Shown here: in pieces, positions 26,428 to 35,251 of the stretch
Layout: every line of letters starts with the position of its first letter
Position numbering within the stretch: position 1 is the first letter of the stretch
NCBI RefSeq assembly: GCF_004331675.1
Contig: NZ_SJSN01000017.1
Location: 42,420-106,419 of the forward strand
Direction of reading: 5' to 3'
Source: Pedobacter frigidisoli
Lineage (GTDB): Bacteria; Bacteroidota; Bacteroidia; Sphingobacteriales; Sphingobacteriaceae
DNA: 64,000 nucleotides
Program-made: the position numbers and the translations under genes
Notes under the pieces: generated by a model
Databases searched by the model: none
What the model saw: the letters and a program-made list of their open reading frames with translations, nothing else
Told to the model about the DNA's origin: nothing

Positions 26428-28395
26428 TTATTTCTTTGAAAATGTTCTCAACTCATTGCCATTCACATAATAAAGATTATCGGTTACGAAATCAATTTCA
26501 TAAATTGGTTTTGTATTATCAATTGCAATTTTATCCACTTCTGCTCCAGTAGCTTTGCTTACCTTAACAAGGTAATTTGTTTCATCACTTTCTCCGCGAG
26601 CAAAAATAAAAGCGAAGTCGTTATTTTGTTTTAATGCTTTAAATCTCGAATCAACACGGCTTAGTACAGTTGCTCCGATTGCCTGAGATATTCCGTTGTT
26701 TACCGCAGCCTTACTTTTCAATCTTGCTCTTGATGATTCTGAAAGTAAATAATCCTCTTTTACATTACCGTTAGCATCTCGAGAAACATAAGTTGCCTCA
26801 GAAAAACCCTGCTGTAATCCAGATCTCAAACCTAAATAAGACATGCCAATTATACTGCCTGTTTTAAGCAGTCGCCTTGCTGCAGCACCCGGTTCCTTGT
26901 AGGTTTTTTGAAATTTTACAGACCCATCTTTTCCAACTCCAATTACTTCATTTTCTCCACTTAGAGATACACCCCAATCGAATAGGCCTAAAGTAGATAA
27001 CGCCTTATCGTTCTTAACTTTAATTTTAGCAAAAGCTTCTGGCTTATCTATTGCAGATGGATCAAACTTGTAAATTTTCTCATCGTTAAATACTAAGAAA
27101 GATTTTGTTGGCTCGTCATAAGCATACAATAAAGGTAGCTTTGGTTCAAACTTGATGTTTCCTTTCCAAATCTTTTTCCCTGTTGTATAATCTACCATAT
27201 TACCATAGGTTCCTGTTAGATAAAAAACCTTATTGTTATCTACTTTATTTAAAAAATATACTGGATCGGTCTTATCATCGCTAATTTCTACAAAGTTCTT
27301 CCACTTTTGTTTTCCATCGCGATCGATTAGGCTCATTTCATTATCTGCAATATATAAGTAATCATTATCTATTGGGATCACTTGCTTAATATCATCGCCT
27401 TTTGCATCTTTCTTCCAAATTTTTTGTCCTGTATTGTAATCGAAAAAATTAAATCCGTTTGAATGGGCTACAAGAAATTTATTTCCCCAATCCTCAATAT
27501 AAGAAACATATTTGGTAGTAATATCTTCTTTAAAAACAGGTGCCCCTGTTTGAGTATCAAGCGCATTTAATGCTCTCTTTGCCGAAATTAAACTTCCAGC
27601 ATTTCGCATGGTAATAATGTGCTTGTTATCGTTAGAAAGATAGAATCGATGTACGTCTTCCTTGGCCGACCATTTAATTTTTCCACTCGCTTTATCTAGC
27701 TTAAAGAGATGGTTATTAATAGTTGCGAAGATAGCATCATTTGTTGCTACAACCTCGTCTTTTGTTGCCAGTTTCGATAAGCCTAAGCCAAGGCTATTAG
27801 CGGCAGAATTTGCTAATAAACTTTTAAGCATTCCTTCCTTTGTCCCAACAACAGTCATCCAATCATCTTTTCCTAGTTTAGGATCAAAGAGTACACATTT
27901 AAAATCTTTACCCTCCGTAACCAAAAACAGAAATTTCTCATCGCCATCTACATACTGACTTAGTACAACGCGATACGGGGTTGTGCCAGAGTTAAACATA
28001 ATTTTTCCATCAAGAGAATTGATAATAACATCCTTGGCGTTAATATTTGCTTGGATAAATGGAGTGTTTGGCAAAAAATTTAATTGATCTGTTGATTGAA
28101 AAATTTTCAATAAATCTGGATCTCCCAAAGCATCACTCACCTTTGCAGCTTGGCTTGATGCACTCATTTTTCCAATCTGTTCATCCGTAACCGTCCATTC
28201 TACCGTATTGGTTGAAGGATTAAATGCAGAAACCTTATTGGCTTCTTTAACGATAATATTACCAGTTAAGTTATCAAGCATGATTGATTGGATTTTGGAG
28301 TCAAATTTTGATACATTGTCTGGTTGTCGCTGAGCGAAAGCACCAAAATATAAGCCTGTAAGAAACAAGCCCATGTAAAGCGTTTTTTTCATCAT
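26428..28395 (-). CDS. PQQ-like beta-propeller protein, secreted
   Basis: 655 residues with an N-terminal signal peptide (MMKKTLYMGLFLTGLYFGAF, then AQ). The body has repeating blade patterns of the form 'G + KIW/WK': NHLFKLDKASGKIKWSAKE, NFFDYNTGQKIWKKDAKGD, and MVDYTTGKKIWKGNIKF, as in PQQ-binding-like repeats. No dehydrogenase catalytic residues or haem motif are seen, so it is more likely a structural or binding propeller than a quinoprotein. It ends next to a bidirectional terminator. Confidence 0.82.
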   Translation of the reverse strand: MMKKTLYMGLFLTGLYFGAFAQRQPDNVSKFDSKIQSIMLDNLTGNIIVKEANKVSAFNPSTNTVEWTVTDEQIGKMSASSQAAKVSDALGDPDLLKIFQSTDQLNFLPNTPFIQANINAKDVIINSLDGKIMFNSGTTPYRVVLSQYVDGDEKFLFLVTEGKDFKCVLFDPKLGKDDWMTVVGTKEGMLKSLLANSAANSLGLGLSKLATKDEVVATNDAIFATINNHLFKLDKASGKIKWSAKEDVHRFYLSNDNKHIITMRNAGSLISAKRALNALDTQTGAPVFKEDITTKYVSYIEDWGNKFLVAHSNGFNFFDYNTGQKIWKKDAKGDDIKQVIPIDNDYLYIADNEMSLIDRDGKQKWKNFVEISDDKTDPVYFLNKVDNNKVFYLTGTYGNMVDYTTGKKIWKGNIKFEPKLPLLYAYDEPTKSFLVFNDEKIYKFDPSAIDKPEAFAKIKVKNDKALSTLGLFDWGVSLSGENEVIGVGKDGSVKFQKTYKEPGAAARRLLKTGSIIGMSYLGLRSGLQQGFSEATYVSRDANGNVKEDYLLSESSRARLKSKAAVNNGISQAIGATVLSRVDSRFKALKQNNDFAFIFARGESDETNYLVKVSKATGAEVDKIAIDNTKPIYEIDFVTDNLYYVNGNELRTFSKK

Positions 28396-28593
28396 AATTT
28401 AAAAATGGTTTGTATAATTCAATACAAAATTGAGCCACATTTTTATTATCCTGATAATGAGTTATTTAAATTAAATTAACTTGGTAAATAGGGAAAATTA
28501 TTCCCCTGCTTGGGCAAAGTATTTCCACAGTTGGGAATCAGCTTTTTACTTTCAACTTACCATCCTTTAATTGCAAGAACTTAATTTTACATT

Positions 28594-29310
28594 ATGAAAG
28601 TTGAAATCTGGTCGGATGTAATGTGTCCGTTTTGTTATATCGGTAAACGCCATTTTGAACAAGCAATTGAAAAGCTGCCCTTCAAAAATGAGATTGAAGT
28701 AGATTGGAAAAGTTATCAGCTTAATCCAGAATACCACAATACGAACAACGAAACCGTTTACGATTACCTTTCGAGAAGCAAGGGAATGCCTATAGAGCAA
28801 GCCAAACAGATGACTAAACAGGTTGTTGATATGGCCTCAAATGCTGGTTTATCAATAGATTTTGACAATAATATTCCTGCAAATACTTTCAATGCTCATC
28901 GCTTAATTCATTTAGCGGCTAAGCATAATCTTCAAGATTTAGCAGAAGAAAAATTATTCGAAGCTCATTTCATCAAAAGTAAAAACATTGGGGAAGAATC
29001 GGTTCTTATTGATTTAGCTGTAGAAATTGGTCTAGAAAGATCGGAAGCAGAAGAGGTTTTAAAGAGCGATCAATTTGCTGAGGCTGTTCGTTATGATGTT
29101 TATGAAAGCCAAAATTTAGGCATTCGAGGCGTTCCGTATTTTGTAATGGATCGGAAATATGGTGTTTCTGGTGCATAACCTGTACAGGCTTTTACCGACG
29201 CACTCAAACAAAGTTTCACGGAGTGGAAAGCCGCTCAACCTAAAACCACGTTAACATCATTAAATAAAGCCGATGATGCAATTTGTGATGAAAACGGTTG
29301 CGAGATATAG
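28594..29310 (+). pseudogene. DsbA/FrnE-family oxidoreductase interrupted by an in-frame TAA
   Basis: The first 194 codons encode a thioredoxin-fold FrnE-type protein with the CPFC redox site (MCPFCYIGKRHFEQA). They end with DRKYGVSGA followed by TAA at 29176-29178. The same frame then continues open for 43 codons (PVQAFTDALKQSFTEW and onwards) to TAG at 29308-29310. In the family the motif reads GVSGAQP, so the TAA most simply replaces a CAA glutamine codon. The truncated product keeps the active site but loses the C-terminal helix, so it may be inactive or unstable. A sequencing error cannot be excluded. Confidence 0.85.
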
Positions 29311-29339
29311 TTTTTAACTGACTAAAATTGATAAAACAA

Positions 29340-29367
29340 AAGCGCCACGATTTACATCGCGACGCTT
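29340..29367 (-). terminator. Terminator after the zinc peptidase gene
   Basis: A 12-bp stem (29340-29351 with 29356-29367) has two positions that pair only as G-U on the minus strand, where TTGTTTTAT follows. It belongs to the peptidase gene ending at 29394. Confidence 0.7.
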
Positions 29368-29393
29368 TTTGCTTTTCATAGGTAGGTATTTCT

Positions 29394-30089
29394 TTAATCC
29401 CTGCTTCGCCCAAAAAGCATAGACGCGTAATAAAGTAAGTTTGCCAAGGCACCAACTGCTGCAACAACGTAGGTCATTGCGGCCCACCAAAGTGCATCTT
29501 TAGCTTGCACATTTTCTTCTTGCGTTTGCATTACGCCTTGGTTATTTTTCAACCAGATTAACGCCCGATTACTTGCATCGAACTCTACCGGCAGTGTTAT
29601 AATACTGAATACAGTGACGAGTGCTAAACCCACCACGCCAATTGCTAAAACAACAGGGTTTCCTGTAAAACCAATCAGCAATACGCCAATGAGCAAAACC
29701 CATTGCAAAAGATTTGAGGATATACTTACAACCGGAACCATTGTACTTCTTAAATTTAACCACGAATACGATTTAGCATGTTGAACAGCGTGACCACATT
29801 CGTGTGCTGCTACAGCTGCAGCTGCAACGCTTCGGCTATAATAAACATCTGTACTTAAATTTACGGTTCTATCTGATGGATTGTAATGATCTGTTAGTTG
29901 TCCTTCGGTACTCATCACTTTCACGTCGTATATCCCATTATCATGTAGCATTCTTTCTGCCACTTCCTTGCCCGATAAGCCTGAGCTAAGCTGCATTTCT
30001 GCGTATTTGGAAAACTTGTTTCTAAAACGCCATTGTACAAACATGCTCAACAGTAATACCGGGATGATTAATATTAAATAAACTCCCAT
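29394..30089 (-). CDS. Membrane zinc metallopeptidase (YugP-like)
   Basis: 231 residues with an N-terminal membrane segment (MGVYLILIIPVLLLSMFVQW). The zinc site is in AAAAVAAHECGHAVQHAKSY (HExxH variant HECGH), and membrane helices follow (LLQWVLLIGVLLIGF, VVLAIGVVGLALVTVFSIIT). The LPVEFDASNRAL segment is the family's distal conserved block, with the likely third ligand. The family is widespread as a putative neutral zinc metallopeptidase; substrate unknown. Divergent from the FAD oxidoreductase. Confidence 0.9.
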   Translation of the reverse strand: MGVYLILIIPVLLLSMFVQWRFRNKFSKYAEMQLSSGLSGKEVAERMLHDNGIYDVKVMSTEGQLTDHYNPSDRTVNLSTDVYYSRSVAAAAVAAHECGHAVQHAKSYSWLNLRSTMVPVVSISSNLLQWVLLIGVLLIGFTGNPVVLAIGVVGLALVTVFSIITLPVEFDASNRALIWLKNNQGVMQTQEENVQAKDALWWAAMTYVVAAVGALANLLYYASMLFGRSRD

Positions 30090-30172
30090 TTTCTTATGTA
30101 TGTTTTTCGTTTAGCCGTATATCAAAAAGCGTTCCCATAATATTTGCTTCCCAAAAAATACTACTTTTATTT

Positions 30173-31309
30173 ATGGCCAATCAGCTTTCATACTGGGAAA
30201 GAGAATCATTTTTTAGTTTCGATGTCATCATCGTCGGAAGTGGTATTGTAGGCTTAAATGCCGCTATTCACTTAAAAAAGCAAGCACCATTGTTGAAGAT
30301 AGCCATCCTCGAAAAGGGTTTTTTGCCAACAGGGGCAAGCACTAAAAATGCGGGTTTTGCTTGCTTCGGGAGCATTTCTGAGCTAATTGAACAAGAAAAT
30401 TTGGTGGGCACAAACGGCTTATCCTTATTAATAGAAAAGAGATGGAAAGGTTTAGCCAAACTTCGTAATCTTTTGGGAGATAAAACTATTGATTATCAGT
30501 GCTTGGGTGGCTATGAATTATTTAAAAACACCGAAATGGATTTAGCTACAACGTGTGTATCCAAAATTGAACATTTCAACCAAATTATTAAGGATGTTGT
30601 TGGGAAAGATGCATTCTGTTTAAATAACGATAAAATAAAACACTTTGGTTTTGATGGGATTGAAAACTTAATTTATAACCATTACGAAGCCCAAATTGAT
30701 ACTGGTAAAATGATGTTTGCCTTGATTCAATGTACGCAACAACTGGGTGTAACTATTTTTAATAATTGTTTTGTCGATGAGATTAAGGAAACCACAAAAA
30801 AGATAACATTAAGAACTTCACAGGGAATTTTCAGATGCAAACGATTAGTGGTAACCTCGAATGCTTTTATTAAATCTTTGCTGCCCGAAATAGCTATCGT
30901 TCCAGGCCGCGGACAGGTAATTATTACCACGCCTATCAAAAATTTAAAAATAGCTGGCACTTTTCACTACGATAAGGGCTATTATTATTTCAGAAATATC
31001 AATGATCGAATTTTGTTGGGCGGCGGAAGAAACATCGATTTTAAAGCAGAAGAAACTACAGATTTTGGTCAGACAGCAATTGTACAAGCAGCACTTAAAA
31101 AGTTTCTTGAGGAGGTTATTCTTCCAAATAAAGCTTTTGAAATAGATTATGGTTGGAGTGGGATAATGGCTTTTGGCAAACAGTTGGAACCATTGATAAA
31201 AGAAGTTAGAACAAACATTTTCTGTGCAACCAGGTGCAATGGAATGGGTATCGCCATTGGATCGCAAACCGGTGAAGATTTAGCAGAATTGGTTTTACAA
31301 AGTTTATAA
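30173..31309 (+). CDS. FAD-dependent oxidoreductase (DAO family)
   Basis: 378 residues. The FAD dinucleotide fold is FDVIIVGSGIVGLNAAIHL (GxGxxG) starting near residue 17. A TGASTKNAGFACFGSISE segment follows, where DAO enzymes bind the cofactor, and the C-terminal IFCATRCNGMGIAIGSQTGE closes the FAD site. It probably oxidises an amine or amino acid, by analogy with D-amino-acid or glycine oxidases; the substrate cannot be told. Stand-alone gene. Confidence 0.88.
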   Translation: MANQLSYWERESFFSFDVIIVGSGIVGLNAAIHLKKQAPLLKIAILEKGFLPTGASTKNAGFACFGSISELIEQENLVGTNGLSLLIEKRWKGLAKLRNLLGDKTIDYQCLGGYELFKNTEMDLATTCVSKIEHFNQIIKDVVGKDAFCLNNDKIKHFGFDGIENLIYNHYEAQIDTGKMMFALIQCTQQLGVTIFNNCFVDEIKETTKKITLRTSQGIFRCKRLVVTSNAFIKSLLPEIAIVPGRGQVIITTPIKNLKIAGTFHYDKGYYYFRNINDRILLGGGRNIDFKAEETTDFGQTAIVQAALKKFLEEVILPNKAFEIDYGWSGIMAFGKQLEPLIKEVRTNIFCATRCNGMGIAIGSQTGEDLAELVLQSL

Positions 31310-31749
31310 CCTGCTCTGCCGATTGTAAATAGGATGCTAAGCCTTATTTGGAAAGCAAAGTCTTTATGACTATTAATGTTTTGTCGGGCTTTACATTAAA
31401 TCTTTTTGTGAAAGTTGATGCCAAATTTAAGTATCATGGATCCAAAAAGGATATCATTCCAATCCCGTTTAATAACTTAGGTTTCTGCTGCTATTTGAGG
31501 TTGCAAAATGCCAAAAACAAGAACCCTAAATTGACCTATTAAATTTTAGGTTTTTGTGTTTCAAAAAAGCGGATTAAGTTGGTTTATAAACCTGATAAGA
31601 GTGTAAAGTTCCCGATTTAAGAAACTGTATTTTCAATTTTTATTTGATCGCTTATTGTTTGCACAGGTTTCATCGGGAATTGAAACGTTAGCAGGACTAT
31701 CGGCTGCCATAATCACAGAACCTTTCATTTCCAAAAACTTGTTATATTT
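31310..31749. other. 440-bp gene-free stretch
   Basis: Apart from the family T element at 31587-31697 I see nothing convincing. A 64-codon frame at 31348 starts with TTG, has biased low-complexity composition and matches no family I know. Confidence 0.6.
31587..31697 (+). repeat. Family T repeat, copy g (long core)
   Basis: Head TAAACCTGATAAGAGTG, tail GAAACGTTAGCAGGAC. TTCCCGAT (31609-31616) pairs with ATCGGGAA (31672-31679) around a longer, A/T-rich loop than in other copies. Confidence 0.55.
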
Positions 31750-32589
31750 TTATTTAAATACAACCGTTTTATTACCACTTACAAAAACTCGATCTTCAAA
31801 AATTAGCTCTAGCGCTTCTAACAATACCTTTTTCTCAATTTCCTTTCCAGCCCGCACCATTTCCTTTACACCAAAATTATGATCTACATGTGTGGTATGC
31901 TGTGTAATAATCGGACCTTCATCCAAATTATCGGTTACAAAATGAGCTGTGGCTCCTATGATTTTAACGCCCCGCTCAAACGCTTGTCGGTATGGGTTTG
32001 CGCCAATAAATGCAGGCAGGAATGAGTGGTGAATATTGATAATTTTTCCTGCATAATCCTTAACAAAATCTGCAGAGAGAATACGCATGAACTTGGCCAG
32101 CACCAAATAATCTACATCAAATTGATTGATGATTTCTTTTAGTTCGCTTTCAAATTCGGCTTTATCCTTATTCACATGATCAACGAAAAAATAGGGTATT
32201 CCAAGCTTTTCAGTAAAATCCTTAAGCGATTCATAATTACCGATTACGCATTTAACGTTTGCACCTAAAGTTTTAAATTGATTTTTAATCAGGATTTCTG
32301 CCAAACAATGGTATTCTTTGGTTACCAGAATGGCAATTTGCTTTTCTTGCTGTGTAATTAAGCTTACCTCAGCAGAATTTGGGAGGTTTTCGAGCAATTT
32401 ATTTTTAAGCTTTTCTGTTTCTTCTAAATATCCGGTGCAGGCTATTCGCGTAAAGAAAGCCTTATTTGGTTCATCAACAAATTCTCGCATGGCGATGATA
32501 TTTAATTGATGCGCAGCCAGCACTCTCGTAATATTGGTTACCAAACCAACTTGATCGGGGCAGGAAATGAGGATTGTTAATTCGTTCAT
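31750..32589 (-). CDS. purU: Formyltetrahydrofolate deformylase
   Basis: Hydrolyses 10-formyl-tetrahydrofolate to formate and tetrahydrofolate, feeding PurT and balancing one-carbon pools. 279 residues: an N-terminal ACT domain (LTILISCPDQVGLVTNITRV) and a formyltransferase-fold domain. The catalytic set is N and H in GKIINIHHSFLPAFIGANPY and D in NLDEGPIITQ. The FMRILSADFVKDYAGK stretch is also a family hallmark. Divergent from rmuC with a large palindrome between. Confidence 0.95.
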   Translation of the reverse strand: MNELTILISCPDQVGLVTNITRVLAAHQLNIIAMREFVDEPNKAFFTRIACTGYLEETEKLKNKLLENLPNSAEVSLITQQEKQIAILVTKEYHCLAEILIKNQFKTLGANVKCVIGNYESLKDFTEKLGIPYFFVDHVNKDKAEFESELKEIINQFDVDYLVLAKFMRILSADFVKDYAGKIINIHHSFLPAFIGANPYRQAFERGVKIIGATAHFVTDNLDEGPIITQHTTHVDHNFGVKEMVRAGKEIEKKVLLEALELIFEDRVFVSGNKTVVFK

Positions 32590-32645
32590 TAATTATATTT
32601 AAAGTTCAATGATAAGAAATTTGGTTGGATTCAAGCAAAAAACCA

Positions 32646-32711
32646 GGCCGCAGATTTGCAGATTAAAATTAATTAAGCAAAAGCAAGAAAAAAATCTGCT
32701 AATCTGCGGCC
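32646..32711. repeat. Long inverted repeat between purU and rmuC
   Basis: 19-base arms (32646-32664 and 32693-32711) match except for one position; the spacer is 28 bases. The sequence (GGCCGCAGATT...) resembles palindromic repeats frequent in Bacteroidetes intergenic DNA. It sits in the divergent promoter region. Confidence 0.7.
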
Positions 32712-32790
32712 AAAACCTACCGGCTAATAAAAGCAAAATATTTTGGTAAATCTATTTTAATTCTCGATTTTTACTAAAATTTTTATCATT

Positions 32791-34161
32791 ATGGAATTTG
32801 CCGCCATCGGACTTCTCGTTATTATTTTACTCGTTTTAGTACTACTTTTTTTCAAGAAACCACAAACAGCCGTGGCTTTAATTTCGATGGAGGATTTTGA
32901 AAGAGCAAAGGCAGAAAATGATGTTTTAAAGATCAGTTTAGCCAAAGCAGATGAACGAGTTTCAAATTTATCAACAGAAAAAGAGCACATCACTCTACTA
33001 TTGAAACAAGAACAGCAACGTTTAATTGATGAATTGCAGGCTGAACGCGATAGATTGGCTGATGCAAACCGTGAACTTGAAAGTACGCGTTCTTTCTACA
33101 TCGCCGAAAAGGAAAAACTGGCCGAGCAAAAATTAAGTTATGAGCAATCTCAACAGAAACTGAATAAGGATTTTGAACTGATTGCCAATAAAATTCTAGA
33201 CGAAAAATCTACCCGATTTGTAGAGCAAAACAGAACTAATCTCGATTTGATTTTAAATCCTTTAAAAGAAAACATTAAGGCTTTTGAAGAAAAAGTAGAA
33301 AAGGTTTACAAGGCCGAATCTGATGAAAGAAATATTTTGAAAGGCGTAATTTCAGAATTGCAAATCCAAAGCAAACTGATTCAAGAGGATGCCAATAACC
33401 TCACAAAAGCACTAAAAGGTGATAGCAAAAAACAGGGAAATTGGGGAGAGGTAATTTTAGAAAAGGTTCTAGAGCGTTCGGGTTTGGTCCGCGATCAGGA
33501 ATATCGCATTCAAGCCTCGCATACATCCGCCGATGGCAGCCGATACCAGCCTGATGTGGTGATTGATTTGCCTGATGATAAACATCTTGTGGTTGATGCT
33601 AAGGTAAGTTTGGTTGCTTACGAGCGTTCCGTGTCTGCCGAGACAGAAGAAGAGCGTGAGGGCTTTGTAAAAGCGCATTTGGCCTCCATCAAGAATCACA
33701 TTCAAGAGCTATCCTCCAAAAACTATCAGGATCTGTATAAAATCAATTCGCCAGACTTTGTTTTGCTCTTTGTTCCAATAGAATCCTCTTTCAGTATTGC
33801 AGTTCAAAAAGACGCTGAGCTTTTTAATTTCGCCTGGGATAGACGAGTGGTTATTGTAAGTCCATCTACATTATTAGCCACTTTACGCACCATCGCCAGC
33901 ATGTGGAAACAGGAGAGGCAAAATCGAAATGTAATGGAAATTGCCCGTTTAAGTGGAAGCATGTACGATAAGTTTGTGGGTTTTGTTGCCGATATGGAAA
34001 ACATTGGCAAACACATTAAAAACGGACAAGATGCTTATGATAAGGCCATTAACAAGCTTTCCGTAGGTTCTGGAAATTTAACTAATACTTCGGAGAAGAT
34101 TAAAAAGTTGGGTGCCAAGGCAACTAAACAGATTGATATTAAGTATTTAGATGAGGAATAA
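32791..34161 (+). CDS. rmuC: RmuC family DNA recombination protein
   Basis: 456 residues. An N-terminal membrane segment (FAAIGLLVIILLVLVLLFF) is followed by a coiled coil (about 35-190). The RmuC nuclease-like domain starts near GDSKKQGNWGEVILEKVLER and includes YQPDVVIDLPDDKHLVVDAK with the D...DxK pattern of PD-(D/E)xK folds, then FVLLFVPIESSFSIAVQKD. RmuC limits recombination at inverted repeats in E. coli, which is notable in a genome rich in them, but this link is inference. Confidence 0.92.
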   Translation: MEFAAIGLLVIILLVLVLLFFKKPQTAVALISMEDFERAKAENDVLKISLAKADERVSNLSTEKEHITLLLKQEQQRLIDELQAERDRLADANRELESTRSFYIAEKEKLAEQKLSYEQSQQKLNKDFELIANKILDEKSTRFVEQNRTNLDLILNPLKENIKAFEEKVEKVYKAESDERNILKGVISELQIQSKLIQEDANNLTKALKGDSKKQGNWGEVILEKVLERSGLVRDQEYRIQASHTSADGSRYQPDVVIDLPDDKHLVVDAKVSLVAYERSVSAETEEEREGFVKAHLASIKNHIQELSSKNYQDLYKINSPDFVLLFVPIESSFSIAVQKDAELFNFAWDRRVVIVSPSTLLATLRTIASMWKQERQNRNVMEIARLSGSMYDKFVGFVADMENIGKHIKNGQDAYDKAINKLSVGSGNLTNTSEKIKKLGAKATKQIDIKYLDEE

Positions 34162-34172
34162 CTTCAAGAATT

Positions 34173-34223
34173 CGTCATTGCGAGGCACGAAGCATTAGGA
34201 TTGCTTTGTGCCTCGCAATGACG
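34173..34223. repeat. Family R element, short form
   Basis: 22-base arms CGTCATTGCGAGGCACGAAG + CA (34173-34194) and its near-complement (34202-34223) are separated by 7 bases. It looks like an internally shortened version of the elements at 35147 and 37603. Confidence 0.75.
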
Positions 34224-34281
34224 ATTTGCCTAAACATGACTTTTAAAACCAAGGTTGATATATCAGTTCGTGCTCAACTTG

Positions 34282-34518
34282 TTACTTAAAATTAAAACCA
34301 AAATACTTTAATACTTTTTTCAGCAAAAAGAATAAAACAATATAAATGATTAACCAAAATACGTATGTAAAGTAACCAGATAAAATTGCATTTAAAAATC
34401 CTTCTGCCCGGTGTAGATAGATTGTTAATAAAATTAAAAGTATAATAGGAATTATGAAAATAAATACCAAAACAGCTTTTTTCCATGTATTATTACTTTT
34501 TTTAATTTCGTTTCCCAT
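34282..34518 (-). CDS. Small two-helix membrane protein, unknown
   Basis: 78 residues: a charged N-terminus (MGNEIKKSNNTWKK), a first membrane helix (AVLVFIFIIPIILLILLTIY), a short loop with an HRAEG turn, and a second hydrophobic stretch (YVFWLIIYIVLFFLL) ending in a basic tail. I do not recognise a family. It lies between a family R element and a decayed gene; composition is A/T-rich like its surroundings. It may be a real small protein or non-coding. Confidence 0.5.
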   Translation of the reverse strand: MGNEIKKSNNTWKKAVLVFIFIIPIILLILLTIYLHRAEGFLNAILSGYFTYVFWLIIYIVLFFLLKKVLKYFGFNFK

Positions 34519-34595
34519 TTTTCAATTTACTTTATGAAAATAAGAATTTTAATTAAAATATAATATTATTTTTAAATCAAGCAATTTAATTATTA

Positions 34596-35115
34596 ATGAA
34601 GTTATCATTTTTTATACTATTCTTATTTGGCGGTTTTTATTTTTCAAAATCTGTAGCTTCTTTTAAAACCACTCCTTCTATCTTAAATATTGATACGATT
34701 GCAATCATCAATAAAATTAAATTGGATTTATAAAAGATTAATGCGAATCAAAAGCATTATAAAAAGAAAAGCCGTGATATATTCAGTTTATCAGCAGAAG
34801 GTGGGACGCCATTTTTTACTATGATGGCGTTGAACTTAAAAAAATACAATGCGTACTTTTTGGAGAAATGGGCAAAGCTGAAACGGATTATTACTTCAAA
34901 AACAATCAATTATTTTTCGTGTACAAAAAGAGTTATCTATATGATAAACCAATGAACATCAAAAAACTTTTAAAATTAAAAAAACGGAAGAAAATAGATA
35001 CTACATAAATGATAAATCCATTATCAAATGGCTTATTGGCAACAGGGCCAATATGAATTTAAACATATTAAAGTCAGAATATTCAACCGTTGATTCAGAG
35101 CTGAAAGAAATTTAA
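34596..35115 (+). pseudogene. Decayed secreted-protein gene with one nonsense and two frameshifts
   Basis: The ATG at 34596 begins a signal-like peptide (MKLSFFILFLFGGFYFS). The frame meets TAA at 34731, continues as KKKSRDIFSLSAEGG, shifts by one base at the T-run 34812-34817 into YYDGVELKKIQCVLFGEMGK and DYYFKNNQLFFVYKK, then shifts again near the A-run around 34978. It ends as KKTEENRYYINDKSIIKWL with TAA at 35113-35115. Restoring one T and one A rejoins the frames. It resembles small secreted proteins of Bacteroidetes with no known function. Real decay or homopolymer read errors are both possible. Confidence 0.72.
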
Positions 35116-35146
35116 AATCATCTTTAAAATCATCTTCATAAAAAAC

Positions 35147-35229
35147 CGTCATTGCTAGGTACGGAGCAATCTTACTATGAGCGCTATAAAACCCATAGCT
35201 TTATGATTGCTTCATACCTCGCAATGATG
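35147..35229. repeat. Family R element, full length
   Basis: Outer arms CGTCATTGCTAGGTACGGAG.../...CTTCATACCTCGCAATGATG. The central ACCCATAGCTTTATGATTGC block is shared with the copy at 37603-37688. It lies just downstream of thiL. Confidence 0.75.
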
Positions 35230-35251
35230 ATCGCACTAAAAATTGTTATTC

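Noticed and set aside
28594..29310. Alternative genetic code or programmed recoding of TAA
   Set aside because: All other genes end normally with TAA in places where family length requires it, so a point mutation or read error is simpler.
31348..31542. Small plus-strand gene of 64 codons
   Set aside because: TTG start, no family match, and it sits in A/T-rich intergenic DNA containing a family T element.
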